Made by a program: the position numbers and the translations under genes
Shown: positions 7,465 to 16,438 of the stretch, one piece after another
How the letters are laid out: each line of letters begins with the position of its first letter
Numbering within the stretch: position 1 is the first letter of the stretch
The notes under the pieces: generated by a model
The model's input: the letters and a program-made list of their open reading frames with translations, nothing else
Told to the model about the DNA's origin: nothing
The model's database searches: none
Assembly (NCBI GenBank): GCA_041552055.1
Contig: JBFELO010000033.1
Coordinates: 1 to 35,964, forward strand
Direction of reading: 5' to 3'
DNA from: JBFELO01 sp041552055
Lineage (GTDB): Bacteria > Acidobacteriota > Thermoanaerobaculia > Thermoanaerobaculales > Sulfomarinibacteraceae
Length of the DNA: 35,964 bases

Positions 7465-8124
7465 TTACAGGTGCAGCACGCCCGTCAGCACCGCCAACGG
7501 GATCGACACGTTCGCGGCGCCGATGATCGCCGCCGCCGCGATGGCTAACCAGCGCCGCGACGAACCGTATCTGGGGTGGTCCCAGCCCATGGTCTGGAAG
7601 AAGCTCCACACCCCGTGGTACAGGTGCACCGCCAGGAGAATGTTGGCGACGATGTAGAACACCGCCGCACCGGGTTGGGAGAATCCGACGATCACGTTGT
7701 GAAACGGTTTGATGTGTTGGTAGTCCGGATGGAGGTGCCCGGTGGTGAAGTGGAGGATGTGGTACACCACGAAGGCGGCAATGATCGGTCCGCTCCACAC
7801 CATGGTACGGGCTGCGTAGTCGACCTCGGGTGGCCGAAACACCTTGTACTTCACCGGTCGGCTCGCACGGTTCCTCAGCCACAGCTGCACCGCGGCAACG
7901 ATGTGCACCCCGACGCAGAACAACAGCACCAGACGGGCGGTCCAAAGGAGTGCCGCACTGCTGTGCAGGAGCTCGGCGTAGGCGTTGATCCGCTCCTCCC
8001 CGATGTAAATCTGGAGATTGCCGAGCATGTGGCCGACCACATAGGCGAAGAGGATGATGCCGGTGACGGCCATCAGGACCTTCTTGCCAACCGTCGTTTC
8101 GTAAAACCCTATGACCCTGTCCAT
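7465..8124 (-). CDS. sdhC: Succinate dehydrogenase cytochrome b subunit (diheme type)
   Basis: A 219-aa membrane anchor with five hydrophobic helices. Histidines well placed for heme ligation are H32 (GHMLGN), H74 (GVHI), H122/H125 (YHILHF) and H167/H170 (VHLYHG), the pattern of diheme B-type quinone-reactive subunits; there is no separate sdhD. The ATG at 8124 begins the conserved region, although the frame stays open about 110 codons further upstream without family similarity. It is the first gene of sdhCAB and faces the divergent heme operon, which would supply its two hemes. Confidence 0.93.
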   Translation of the reverse strand: MDRVIGFYETTVGKKVLMAVTGIILFAYVVGHMLGNLQIYIGEERINAYAELLHSSAALLWTARLVLLFCVGVHIVAAVQLWLRNRASRPVKYKVFRPPEVDYAARTMVWSGPIIAAFVVYHILHFTTGHLHPDYQHIKPFHNVIVGFSQPGAAVFYIVANILLAVHLYHGVWSFFQTMGWDHPRYGSSRRWLAIAAAAIIGAANVSIPLAVLTGVLHL

Positions 8125-8545
8125 GATCGTCTCTCTACCCCCTCTCCTCGAATGGAGACTGCAGGCTCGAGCAGGGCCTGGGCGATCCCGGTCCCGCCGG
8201 TTTGCCGCTGGAGCAGATCCCGTCGATGCGTGAGTCCGGGCTCCGCGCTCGGACGTGGCCACACGCCGTCGTACGGCCGTCGCTCGCCGTCGCGTGCTAC
8301 TGACCAGCGGTCCGGGGAATTGTAGCAACTCGCACGAGCCCGGTTCGCGCCACGAGAACCAGCCGTTTCCAGCGTGTGGTCTGAAATCCAGTTTAAATGA
8401 CGGAACAACACCGTCGCCGATCCCTGACGCCCACACGAGGACGTGACACGACATCGACAATCCGAGGCGATCTATTACTCACCAATGACATTCGGCGCCT
8501 GATTCTCGCCTCGACTTCGCGTATCATTCGCCCGAGGGTTGTGGA
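8125..8545. other. Divergent intergenic region between sdhC and hemA
   Basis: About 420 bp without a credible gene; the open frames here have no family features. It must hold the sdhCAB promoter (not identified) and the hemA promoter (annotated separately). No tRNA, riboswitch or strong terminator was recognised. Confidence 0.6.
8499..8527 (+). promoter_or_regulatory. Candidate sigma-70-like promoter of the heme operon
   Basis: CTGATT (8499-8504), a 17-bp spacer and TATCAT (8522-8527) lie upstream of the hemA ATG at 8546, with a GAGGG ribosome site in between. The -10 is good and the -35 is weak. Confidence 0.4.
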
Positions 8546-9862
8546 ATGGACAACATCGGCGTCGTCGGTACGAGTTACAGGACCGCCAGCGTGGAGGCGC
8601 TGGCGGAGGCGACGCTGCCGTCGGATTTTCAGCCGCGACACTTCAACGAACTCGCGCACCTCGCCGGCTTCTCGGAGTTTGTCTACCTCGGAACCTGCAA
8701 CCGCGTGGAGTTCTACTTCAGGGGCGACAATCGGATCCACACGAATCCGCTGCTGTTTCACCTCCGACGGTCGCTGGCGGATCTGACGGACGGCGCCTGC
8801 CAGCTACCCGACGACGACCATCTGTACGTCCACTTCGGCACCTCTGCGGTCCGTCACCTCTTCCGAGTCACGTCGGCACTCGATTCCATGATGGTCGGCG
8901 AGGCACAGATTACCGGCCAGGCCAAGGACGCGCACGAGACCTTTCACGAGCTTGGTCTGCTCGGAGGCATCCTGGACCAGACCTTTCACGAGGCGTTTCA
9001 CGTTGCCAAGCGGGTACGCACCGAAACCGAGCTCACCCGACGCCCGGTGTCGCTGGTGACGCTCGTCGAACGAATCCTTCAGGAATACCTGGGGGACTCC
9101 TCTGAGCCGGTGCTGATCCTCGGTGCCGGCGAGATGTGCCGACAGACCCTTCGCCTGATCCGTACCGCAGATCGCGACCGGCGCGTGGTGGTCGCCAACC
9201 GCACACCCGAACACGCCGACTCGGTGGTGAACGACGACCCGGCGGCCGACGCGCTGCCGCTCGAATCCGTTCTCCTCGAACCACCGCGAGTGGGAGCGGT
9301 TGTCGCCGCGACCGCCGCGGACCGCCCGATCTTGGGTGACGACTGCGTTCGGGAGATGCGATCCGGCCTGCCCTCCTCGGAGTCCCTGCTGCTCGTTGAT
9401 CTCGCGATGCCGCCGAACATCGATCCGACCGCGGCGCAGATCGAGGGCGTCGCCCTGCACGGTATCGAGGAGATGCGCTCCGAGGCGGAGCACAACCGGC
9501 AGCTGCGGCTCGCCGAGATCGACCGCTGCGAATCCATGGTGGAGCATCAGCTGCTGATCCTGCGGCGCCGGATGCTCGATCGTGCCCTGTCGCCGGTCGC
9601 AAAGGACCTCCACCGGTCATTCGACGAAATGGCCCACCGCGCCCTCCAGCACGCGTTGACCAAGGATCTGTCTCACCTCGGCGAGGGCGACCGCCAGGCG
9701 GTAGAGAAGATGGTGCAAGGGCTGACCAGACGACTGATCCAGGTTCCCCTGCGAGGCCTCAAGGGTGCGGCGTGGAACCACTCGAGCGCGGTCATCAGCA
9801 ACTTCATCAGGGGTCTCGAGGGCACGAACGGGACCTTCGGCGACACCGAGGGAAACCCGTGA
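8546..9862 (+). CDS. hemA: Glutamyl-tRNA reductase
   Basis: A 438-aa enzyme that reduces Glu-tRNA(Glu) with NADPH to glutamate-1-semialdehyde, the first committed step of C5-pathway heme synthesis. The catalytic cysteine is C51 in GTCNRVE. The conserved MVGEAQITGQ motif is at 116-125 and the NADPH Rossmann motif GAGEM at 193-197. The C-terminal helical dimerisation region is complete. It opens the heme operon, and its stop overlaps the hemC start (GTGA at 9859-9862). Its product is the substrate of HemL, encoded four genes on. Confidence 0.97.
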   Translation: MDNIGVVGTSYRTASVEALAEATLPSDFQPRHFNELAHLAGFSEFVYLGTCNRVEFYFRGDNRIHTNPLLFHLRRSLADLTDGACQLPDDDHLYVHFGTSAVRHLFRVTSALDSMMVGEAQITGQAKDAHETFHELGLLGGILDQTFHEAFHVAKRVRTETELTRRPVSLVTLVERILQEYLGDSSEPVLILGAGEMCRQTLRLIRTADRDRRVVVANRTPEHADSVVNDDPAADALPLESVLLEPPRVGAVVAATAADRPILGDDCVREMRSGLPSSESLLLVDLAMPPNIDPTAAQIEGVALHGIEEMRSEAEHNRQLRLAEIDRCESMVEHQLLILRRRMLDRALSPVAKDLHRSFDEMAHRALQHALTKDLSHLGEGDRQAVEKMVQGLTRRLIQVPLRGLKGAAWNHSSAVISNFIRGLEGTNGTFGDTEGNP

Positions 9863-10800
9863 GATCCCGGGAGGTCGTTCGAATCGGAACACGCGGCTCG
9901 GACCTCGCCCTTTGGCAGGCACGACGTGTCTCCGAGCTGCTCCGGTCGACGCTCCGACTCGAGACCGAGCTCGTCGTGGTGAAAACACAGGGCGATAAGG
10001 TGCAGAACGTGTCCTTCCACAAGATGGAGGGCAAGGGCTTCTTCACCAAAGAGCTCCAGGACGCCCTGCTGGACGATCGCGTCGACCTGGTGGTGCACTC
10101 GCTCAAGGACCTGCCGGTCGATCATCCGGAGGGTCTGACGCTCGCGGCCGTTCCGGAGAGAACCGACCCGTCGGACGTCCTGTTGGCCCGCGGCGGGCTG
10201 CTCGCCCCGTCGGCCTCAGCCCCGCTTGGCCTGCCACCCGGATCCGTCCTCGGCACGTCATCGCTGCGCCGTGCAGCGCAGTCGCTGGCGCTCGAGCCGG
10301 AGCTCGAGATCAAGCCCCTGCGCGGAAACGTCCCGACGAGAGTGGGCAAGCTCAGAGAAGGTGCCTACGACGCGATCATGCTCGCGGCCGCGGGTGTCGA
10401 CCGGCTCGGTCTCGACCTCGCCGGGCTCGATCGCCTGGATCTGACGCCCGAGGTCGTCCTCCCGGCGCCGGGCCAAGGCGCCCTCGCCATCGAATGCCGG
10501 GCGGACGACGATCTCGCCGTTCGCCTCGAATCACTGAACGACCGGCATTCTGCGCGCTGCGTGGATGCCGAGCGGTCGCTGCTGAAGATGCTCGGCGGCG
10601 GCTGTCACCTCCCCCTCGGCTGCCTCGCGACCGAAAACGACAGCGCGGTCCGACTGCAGGCCGCGCTCGGTGAGATCGACGAGGCGATCACACAGGCCCG
10701 CCTGTCGCGCGTCGCCGCGGTCGCGCCCGACCCGGATCTCGCGTCCCAGGCGTGCTTCGAGGCGCTGCGGATGGCGGCGCCGGAAGCGGCTGTGCCATGA
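9859..10800 (+). CDS. hemC: Hydroxymethylbilane synthase (porphobilinogen deaminase)
   Basis: A 313-aa enzyme that joins four porphobilinogens into hydroxymethylbilane. The cofactor-anchoring cysteine is C249 in GGGCHLPLG, the catalytic Asp is in HSLKDLP (about residue 84), and the Arg-rich substrate regions GTSSLRR and LRGNVPTRV are present. The GTG at 9859 is taken as the start because it overlaps the hemA stop by 4 nt, has GAGGG upstream and gives the family-typical N-terminus (VRIGTRGSDLALWQ). The stop overlaps hemD as ATGA. Confidence 0.96.
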   Translation: MRSREVVRIGTRGSDLALWQARRVSELLRSTLRLETELVVVKTQGDKVQNVSFHKMEGKGFFTKELQDALLDDRVDLVVHSLKDLPVDHPEGLTLAAVPERTDPSDVLLARGGLLAPSASAPLGLPPGSVLGTSSLRRAAQSLALEPELEIKPLRGNVPTRVGKLREGAYDAIMLAAAGVDRLGLDLAGLDRLDLTPEVVLPAPGQGALAIECRADDDLAVRLESLNDRHSARCVDAERSLLKMLGGGCHLPLGCLATENDSAVRLQAALGEIDEAITQARLSRVAAVAPDPDLASQACFEALRMAAPEAAVP

Positions 10801-11522
10801 CGAAGTACCTGCTGATCACACGCCATCCGGCCGACTGCGCCGGACTTCAGCGATTGCTCGAGCCGCACGGATGGGGAGTGCGACCGTACCCCGTCCTACG
10901 CGTCGAGGACATGGATGACGCCGAGGGCTGGCGGACGGCCAACGAGCTGTTCGCGGACTGGCGCGAGTCGCTGTGGCTCGTCTTCGCGTCTCCGCGGGCC
11001 CCCGAGCGCTTCTCCCAGCAGGCCACCGAGCGTGGCCTCGAGTCGATGCTCTCGCTGCCGATCGCGGCCATCGGGGACGCCACAGCGGCCGCGGTGGCAC
11101 GGGCCGGCTTGCACGTGCGGCTGGTCGGACCCGGCAACGCCATGGGACTCGCGAAGGACCTGATGGGATACCTCGATCCTCAGACCCCCGTGGTGTACGT
11201 GTGCGGGCGGGACCGTCGACCAGAGCTGGTGGACGCGCTCGAGGCGACCGGCAACCGGATCCACCCGCTGGTGGTGTATCACATGCGACCGACGCCGCCG
11301 CGCGAGCTGCCGCCGCTCGGACCGGATCTGGCCGCGGTGGCGCTGACGTCGCCCCGGTCGGCTCGGCTGTACCTCGAGTCGGTGGGCGGCCAACCGCTGC
11401 CGCTTCCACACTGGGCCATCGGGCCCACCACCCAGCACGAATCGGCCGGTTTCGGGATCGTGTGCCAGATCCCACCGAAACCCACGATCGAATCGCTCGC
11501 GGAGGAGCTATGTCGGACCTGA
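10797..11522 (+). CDS. hemD: Uroporphyrinogen-III synthase
   Basis: A 241-aa protein of the poorly conserved HemD family, which closes and inverts ring D of hydroxymethylbilane to make uroporphyrinogen III. Evidence is its two-lobed alpha/beta pattern (LLITRHPADC near the start, TSPRSARLYLESVGG in the second half), length and position between hemC and hemB. The start overlaps the hemC stop (ATGA), and its 3' end overlaps hemB by 13 nt. Sequence alone would give a moderate call; the operon context makes it strong. Confidence 0.9.
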   Translation: MTKYLLITRHPADCAGLQRLLEPHGWGVRPYPVLRVEDMDDAEGWRTANELFADWRESLWLVFASPRAPERFSQQATERGLESMLSLPIAAIGDATAAAVARAGLHVRLVGPGNAMGLAKDLMGYLDPQTPVVYVCGRDRRPELVDALEATGNRIHPLVVYHMRPTPPRELPPLGPDLAAVALTSPRSARLYLESVGGQPLPLPHWAIGPTTQHESAGFGIVCQIPPKPTIESLAEELCRT

Positions 11523-12493
11523 TCACACGCCCCAGGCGCCTTCGGTACAGCGCGGTAGTGCGCGACCTGGTGGCGGAAGCGCGCGTCGACTCGAGAATGC
11601 TGGTGCAGCCCCACTTCGTCGTCCCGGGAACGGGCATTTCGGAGCCGATCGAGGCGATGCCCGGAATCGACCATCAGTCGGTCGACCGGCTGCTCGAAAC
11701 CGTGGCCGCCGACCTCGAACTCGGTATCCGCTCGGTTCTGCTGTTCGGGCTCTGCGAGGAGGAACACAAGGCTGCAGACGGTCGGGCGGCCTTCGCCGAG
11801 GACGCTGCCGTGTCACGCGCGGTCGACGGGCTCAAGCAACGATTCGGAGACGAGCTCGCTGTCATGACCGACGTCTGTCTCTGCGCCTACACCGACCACG
11901 GCCACTGCGGCGTCGTGATCGGTGACCGAATCGACAACGATGCGACGCTGCCGCTGCTGTCGCGGATGGCCGTCGCTCACGCCCGAGCCGGGGCCGACGT
12001 GGTCGCACCTTCGGACATGATGGACGGCCGGGTCGCGGCGATCCGCGAAGAACTGGATGGGGACGGCCTCGCTCACGTTGCCATCATGTCGTACTCGGTG
12101 AAGTACGCGTCTTCGTACTACGGGCCGTTTCGCGAGGCAGCCCACTCGGCACCGACGGCAGGCGACCGCAAGTCGCACCAGATGGACTCGCGAAACCGCC
12201 GCGAGGCGCTGCTCGAGGCGGAGCTCGACGTCGAGGAAGGGGCGGACATCCTGATGGTCAAACCCGCCCTCGCCTACCTCGACGTCGTCGCGGACCTTCG
12301 CGCCGCGTTCCCGCAGCCGCTCGCCGTGTACAACGTGTCCGGCGAGTACTCGATGGTCAAGGCGGCGGCCGAGCGCGGATGGGTCGACGAGCGGGCGGTC
12401 GTGCTGGAGAACTGGCACGCGTTTCGGCGGGCGGGCGCCGACATCCTCATCACCTATCACGCGCGGCAGGCACTCGCGGAGGGCTGGCTGTGA
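11510..12493 (+). CDS. hemB: Delta-aminolevulinic acid dehydratase (porphobilinogen synthase), zinc type
   Basis: A 327-aa enzyme condensing two 5-aminolevulinates to porphobilinogen. Active-site zinc ligands C123, C125 and C133 are present (CLCAYTDHGHC), so it belongs to the zinc-dependent rather than the magnesium-type group. Schiff-base lysines K198 (SYSVKYASSYYGPFR) and K251 (MVKPALAYLD) are intact. The ATG at 11510 lies inside the end of hemD, just after GGAGGAG. The stop overlaps the hemL GTG start. Confidence 0.97.
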   Translation: MSDLITRPRRLRYSAVVRDLVAEARVDSRMLVQPHFVVPGTGISEPIEAMPGIDHQSVDRLLETVAADLELGIRSVLLFGLCEEEHKAADGRAAFAEDAAVSRAVDGLKQRFGDELAVMTDVCLCAYTDHGHCGVVIGDRIDNDATLPLLSRMAVAHARAGADVVAPSDMMDGRVAAIREELDGDGLAHVAIMSYSVKYASSYYGPFREAAHSAPTAGDRKSHQMDSRNRREALLEAELDVEEGADILMVKPALAYLDVVADLRAAFPQPLAVYNVSGEYSMVKAAAERGWVDERAVVLENWHAFRRAGADILITYHARQALAEGWL

Positions 12494-13788
12494 GCGCGGG
12501 AGAGCGCTCGTTCGAGCTGTACAGGCGCGCCTGTGATTTGATGCCCGCAGGGGTCAACTCTCCGGTACGGGCGTTCCGGTCAGTCGGCGGCGAGCCGCTC
12601 TTCTACACCGCTGCCGAGGGCTGTCGTTTTACCGACGCAGACGGCAGACATTACATCGACTACGTGGGGTCGTGGGGGCCGCTCATTCTCGGCCATGCCG
12701 ATCCCGACGTCGTCGATGCAGTGTCTCGGACGGCGGCAAAGGGGTTGTCGTACGGCGCGCCCTGCGTCGAGGAGGTGGTGCTGGCCGAGCTTGTGACCGG
12801 CGCGGTTCCTCACCTCGAGATGGTTCGGTTCGTGTCGTCGGGCACCGAGGCCGTGATGTCTGCGGTGCGGCTCGCACGTGGCGTCACCGGACGGGACACG
12901 GTGGTCAAGTTCTCCGGCTGCTATCACGGTCACGTGGACTACCTACTGGTGGAGGCGGGATCGGGTCTCGCGACGTTCGGGAGGCCGTCGTCCGCGGGCG
13001 TCCCCGAGAGCTTTGCACAACACACCGTCGTGCTCCCACTCGATGACCACAATGCCTTTCTCGCAACAATGGCGGAGCAGGGCGAGCAGATTGCAGCGGT
13101 CCTCATCGAGGGAATCCCGGCCAATGCCGGCCTCCTCCCTCAACGTCCGGAGTTCATCCGCCTGTTGCGGGAGGAGTGCACCCGGTGCGGTACCTTGCTG
13201 ATCTTCGACGAGGTGATCACCGGATTCCGCATTGGGTCGGTCGGTGCGGCTGGTCAGTACGACGTCGAGCCGGATCTCGCCACCTATGGAAAGGTGATCG
13301 GCGGCGGCATGCCGGTGGGCGCGTACGGCGGAACGCGGGCGCACATGGAACAGCTGGCGCCTCTCGGACCCGTCTACCAGGCTGGCACGCTGTCGGGAAA
13401 CCCGGTGGCCATGGCCGCGGGGGCTGCGACCTTGCGTCGACTCCTCGCCGATGACGGCTCCGCCTACGCCGAGCTGGAGCGTCTCGGGGACCTGCTCGAA
13501 GATGGAATCCGACAAGTGTTTTCGCGGCGGGGCACGCCCTGGTCGGTCGTCCGCGTCGGCTCGATCCTGTGGCTCGTCCTCCAGGATGGAATCCCACCGC
13601 GCGCGTACGAAGCCATCCGGCCCGAGACTACCGACGTCTACGCCGAGCTGCACGGCGCCCTGCTCGACCGGGGCGTATACCTGGCGCCGTCGGCGTACGA
13701 AGTCATGTTCGTCTCGCTGGCGCACGATGAGGACACGATCAAGGAGACCATCCGCGCCTTCGATGCTGCGGTGCAGGAGATCACGTGA
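12490..13788 (+). CDS. hemL: Glutamate-1-semialdehyde 2,1-aminomutase
   Basis: A 432-aa PLP enzyme that converts the HemA product to 5-aminolevulinate. The PLP lysine is K268 (TYGKVIGGGMPVGAYGG) and the pyridine-binding Asp is D240 (IFDEVITGFR). The N-terminus MPAGVNSPVRAF and the SSGTEAVMSA and CYHGH motifs are typical of the family. The GTG at 12490 overlaps the hemB stop by 4 nt. After it, the otherwise overlapping operon is broken by about 140 bp holding a heptamer-repeat hairpin before hemE, which could lower hemE and hemN expression relative to the first five genes. Confidence 0.97.
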   Translation: MSAGERSFELYRRACDLMPAGVNSPVRAFRSVGGEPLFYTAAEGCRFTDADGRHYIDYVGSWGPLILGHADPDVVDAVSRTAAKGLSYGAPCVEEVVLAELVTGAVPHLEMVRFVSSGTEAVMSAVRLARGVTGRDTVVKFSGCYHGHVDYLLVEAGSGLATFGRPSSAGVPESFAQHTVVLPLDDHNAFLATMAEQGEQIAAVLIEGIPANAGLLPQRPEFIRLLREECTRCGTLLIFDEVITGFRIGSVGAAGQYDVEPDLATYGKVIGGGMPVGAYGGTRAHMEQLAPLGPVYQAGTLSGNPVAMAAGAATLRRLLADDGSAYAELERLGDLLEDGIRQVFSRRGTPWSVVRVGSILWLVLQDGIPPRAYEAIRPETTDVYAELHGALLDRGVYLAPSAYEVMFVSLAHDEDTIKETIRAFDAAVQEIT

Positions 13789-13798
13789 GAGCAGATAT

Positions 13799-13899
13799 CC
13801 GATGCTGGATGCTGAATGCTGGATGCTGGATCCCCCACCCTCAGCTGTCACGTGTAATGTGGCGGCATCCAGCATCCAGCATCCAGTATCTAGCATCCG
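13799..13899. repeat. Heptamer-repeat inverted hairpin between hemL and hemE
   Basis: The left arm 13799-13831 is built of GATGCTG-type heptamers. The right arm 13867-13899 is its reverse complement with 29 of 33 positions matching, around a 35-nt loop. The left arm ends in GGATCCCCC, as do the single-armed copies at 18426 and 32553. Translated frames give meaningless Met-Leu-Asp repeats, so it is not coding. It interrupts an otherwise tightly overlapping operon. Confidence 0.85.
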
Positions 13900-13927
13900 T
13901 TCGGGAACGGCAGCCGGTAGGGACTCA

Positions 13928-14944
13928 GTGAATCGGTTCTTGAAGGCTTGCCGTCGTGAACCGGTCGATCGGCCGCCGGTCTGGATCATGCGCCAGGCGG
14001 GCCGGTACCTGCCGGAGTACCGTGAGGTCCGTCGTCGTGCCGGCGACTTCCTGACGATGTGCCGCACACCCGAGATCGCCGTCGAGGTGACGCTGCAGCC
14101 GATTCACAGGTTCCACCTCGATGCCGCGATCGTCTTCTCCGACATCCTCACCCCGTTGGTGCCGATGGGAGCGGAGCTCACCTTTGCGCCCGGCCCCCAC
14201 ATCCACAACCCGATCCGTGCCCTGACCGATCTCCAGCGACTGCGGACACCGACGCCGTGGTCCGGGACCGAGTTCCTGTCCGAAACCCTCGAGCGCGTGC
14301 GCGCCTCGCTCGAGGCCGACACCGCCCTTATCGGATTCTGTGGTGCACCCTGGACTCTGGCTTCGTACCTGGTGGAGGGGACGACGTCGCGGACCTTTAC
14401 ACACGTCAAGTCATTTGCCCTGCACCACCCGGCGGCATTCGACGACCTCGTCGATCAGCTCGCCGACGCGATGGCCGCGTACCTGCGCGACCAGGTGGCG
14501 CACGGGGCACAGGCCGTGCAGGTTTTCGACTCCTGGATCGGGGCTCTGGGGACCGACGACGCTCGGCGATGGGCCCTTCAGCCGGCCCGGAGGTTGCTCG
14601 ATCGGATCGCCGACCTCGATGTGCCGCGGATCTACTTCGCCAACGGAGGATCCCACCTGCTCAACGACCTCGCGTCCCTGCCGTGCGAGGTCATCGGGCT
14701 CGACTGGCGCGCCGACCTGGCGCAGGCGGCCCGCATCCTCCCGAGATACGCGCTCCAGGGAAACCTGGATCCCGGGATACTGATGGGACCCGATGACGAG
14801 ATCAGGAGTCGTACTCGGGCGATGCTCGAGCAGGCGCCGCGTACCGGATATATCGCCAATCTCGGGCACGGGATCACGCCCGACATCCCGGTCCGGGCGG
14901 TCGAGGCGTTTGTCACGACGGTTCAGGGGCACCGCCATGGCTGA
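13928..14944 (+). CDS. hemE: Uroporphyrinogen decarboxylase
   Basis: A 338-aa enzyme removing four carboxyls from uroporphyrinogen III to give coproporphyrinogen III. The signature RQAGRYLPEY is at 22-31 and the catalytic Asp is D72 (FSDIL). GFCGAPWTLASY and the C-terminal NLGHGI motif are also present. The GTG at 13928 follows an AGGGA site and gives the conserved N-terminus; the long upstream open frame runs through the repeat hairpin and is not coding. It feeds HemN, encoded 66 bp downstream. Confidence 0.96.
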   Translation: MNRFLKACRREPVDRPPVWIMRQAGRYLPEYREVRRRAGDFLTMCRTPEIAVEVTLQPIHRFHLDAAIVFSDILTPLVPMGAELTFAPGPHIHNPIRALTDLQRLRTPTPWSGTEFLSETLERVRASLEADTALIGFCGAPWTLASYLVEGTTSRTFTHVKSFALHHPAAFDDLVDQLADAMAAYLRDQVAHGAQAVQVFDSWIGALGTDDARRWALQPARRLLDRIADLDVPRIYFANGGSHLLNDLASLPCEVIGLDWRADLAQAARILPRYALQGNLDPGILMGPDDEIRSRTRAMLEQAPRTGYIANLGHGITPDIPVRAVEAFVTTVQGHRHG

Positions 14945-15014
14945 TTCCCCTGCGTGGCGGGGTCGTTGTTCGCACGGGGGCCGCCGCTTCGGTCCGCGGA
15001 GAGTGACCTCGTGA
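14937..15014 (+). CDS. Possible 25-aa bridging ORF between hemE and hemN
   Basis: An ATG inside the end of hemE (14937) opens a 25-codon frame that is basic (seven Arg) and ends in a TGA overlapping the hemN GTG (GTGA at 15011-15014). The exact tiling between two genes suggests it may pass ribosomes from hemE to hemN. It has no recognisable domain and could be chance. Confidence 0.25.
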   Translation: MADSPAWRGRCSHGGRRFGPRRVTS

Positions 15015-16405
15015 GCGGTGATTTTTCTCTCGACGGCATCACACCCGAGTTGATGGCGAAGTACGACCGGCCCGGACCTCGCTACACCTCGTACCCCACA
15101 GCCCCTCACTTCCACGAGGGCTTCGACGAGGCCGCCTACCGCGATCGGCTGGCGGCCGCCGCCCAGCGTGATGCCGAACCGCTGTCGATGTACGTCCACA
15201 TCCCGTTCTGCGAGGCACGCTGCAGCTACTGCGGCTGTAACGTCGTCATCTCTCCGCATCGGGGTCCCGAGATCGCGTACCTCGACACCATCGAGCGGGA
15301 ACTGGATCTGCTCGCGGCCGCCCTCGGCGGTCGTCGCACCCTGAACCAGCTCCACTGGGGAGGCGGAACCCCCACCTATCTCTCACCCGAGCAGTGCGAG
15401 CGCCTGTTCGGCTCGATCGTCGAACGATTCGAGATCGAATCCGACGCGGAGGTGGCGGTCGAGGTCGATCCCTGTGTCACGTCGGTCGAACACCTCCGGA
15501 CGCTGCGTCAGCTGGGTTTCAACCGTCTGTCCATGGGAGTGCAGGACATCGATCCCGACGTGCAGCAGGCCGTCGGGCGTCACCAACCGCTCGAGCTGAC
15601 CAGGGATCACGTGGAGGAAGCGCGACGGTTGGGATTCGACTCCGTGAACGTGGATCTGATCTACGGCCTCCCGCGTCAGACCGAGGCCGGGTTCCGCACC
15701 ACCGTAAAGACGATCATCTGCGACCTCACTCCCGACCGCGTTGCGTGTTTCTCCTACGCCCACGTCCCCTGGATCAAACCCCATCAGCGACAGCTCGATC
15801 CAGCCTCACTCGCCGGTGGCTGGGAAAAGTTCCGGCTGTTCGCGGGTGCCGCCGAGGAGTTCGACGCGTCCGGTTACCGCTTCATCGGCTTCGACCACTT
15901 CGCCCGTCCCGACGACGAGCTGTCCCGCGCACTCGACGACGGCCGGCTCCACCGCAACTTCATGGGTTACACGGTGATGCCGGCGAGCGATCAGGTGGGG
16001 GTGGGGGTGACCTCGATCGGTGACGTCGCCGGGGCATACGTCGCCAACCGGAGGAACCTCGCTCGCTACCAACGTGCGGTCGACGACGGTCGGCTCCCCG
16101 TGGCGCGTGGCACCCTGCGCTCCCGCGAGGACGACCTCCGGGCCGCGGTGATCCGGAGCATCATCTGCACCCTCGGACTGGATTTCGCGACGGCGGCAGA
16201 CGACTGGAACATCGACGTCGGCGGCCACTTCGCCGACGCACTGGCCCAACTCGAGGAGCCCGTATCGGACGGCCTGGTCGAGGTCTCCGATGCCGGGCTT
16301 CGGGTCACGCCGAAGGGGCGTTTCTTCCTGCGCAACATCTGCATGCCGTTCGACGCCTACCTCGCGGCGCCGGGGGATCGACCCGTCTACTCCCGCACCG
16401 TCTGA
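15011..16405 (+). CDS. hemN: Oxygen-independent coproporphyrinogen III oxidase (radical SAM)
   Basis: A 464-aa radical SAM enzyme that decarboxylates coproporphyrinogen III to protoporphyrinogen IX without O2. The HemN-type motif CxxxCxxCxC is seen as C67, C71, C74, C76. The N-terminal KYDRPGPRYTSYPTA signature, the SAM-binding GGGTPTYL and the C-terminal HemN domain (GRFFLRNICMPFDAYL) are all present, which separates true HemN from HemW-like proteins. The GTG at 15011 is chosen for its GGAGAG site 7 nt upstream; a GTG at 14954 is an alternative. The last steps (HemG/HemY and ferrochelatase) are not in the window. Confidence 0.95.
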   Translation: MSGDFSLDGITPELMAKYDRPGPRYTSYPTAPHFHEGFDEAAYRDRLAAAAQRDAEPLSMYVHIPFCEARCSYCGCNVVISPHRGPEIAYLDTIERELDLLAAALGGRRTLNQLHWGGGTPTYLSPEQCERLFGSIVERFEIESDAEVAVEVDPCVTSVEHLRTLRQLGFNRLSMGVQDIDPDVQQAVGRHQPLELTRDHVEEARRLGFDSVNVDLIYGLPRQTEAGFRTTVKTIICDLTPDRVACFSYAHVPWIKPHQRQLDPASLAGGWEKFRLFAGAAEEFDASGYRFIGFDHFARPDDELSRALDDGRLHRNFMGYTVMPASDQVGVGVTSIGDVAGAYVANRRNLARYQRAVDDGRLPVARGTLRSREDDLRAAVIRSIICTLGLDFATAADDWNIDVGGHFADALAQLEEPVSDGLVEVSDAGLRVTPKGRFFLRNICMPFDAYLAAPGDRPVYSRTV

Positions 16406-16426
16406 CCCCCACGCGACATCCAAAGT

Positions 16427-16432
16427 TATACT
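16427..16432 (+). promoter_or_regulatory. -10 box placing the start codon of the next gene at +1 (leaderless)
   Basis: TATACT ends 6 nt before the GTG at 16439, where transcription would be expected to begin, and no good ribosome site lies between them. A weak -35-like CTGACC is at 16402-16407. This predicts a leaderless mRNA for the membrane protein that follows and a start independent of the heme operon. Confidence 0.45.
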
Positions 16433-16438
16433 CTCGAG

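Noticed and set aside
8320..8360. GGTTCGCGCC looked like a tRNA T-arm
   Set aside because: No acceptor, D-arm or anticodon stem could be paired around it.
4549..8460. Long plus-strand open frames opposite sdhCAB
   Set aside because: They are antisense shadows of well-identified genes in a GC-rich genome; their His/Arg/Leu-rich composition is typical of such frames.
13799..13899. Open frames through the heptamer repeats (Met-Leu-Asp-rich peptides)
   Set aside because: They are low-complexity translations of repeat DNA, lack ribosome sites and lie upstream of the well-supported hemE start.
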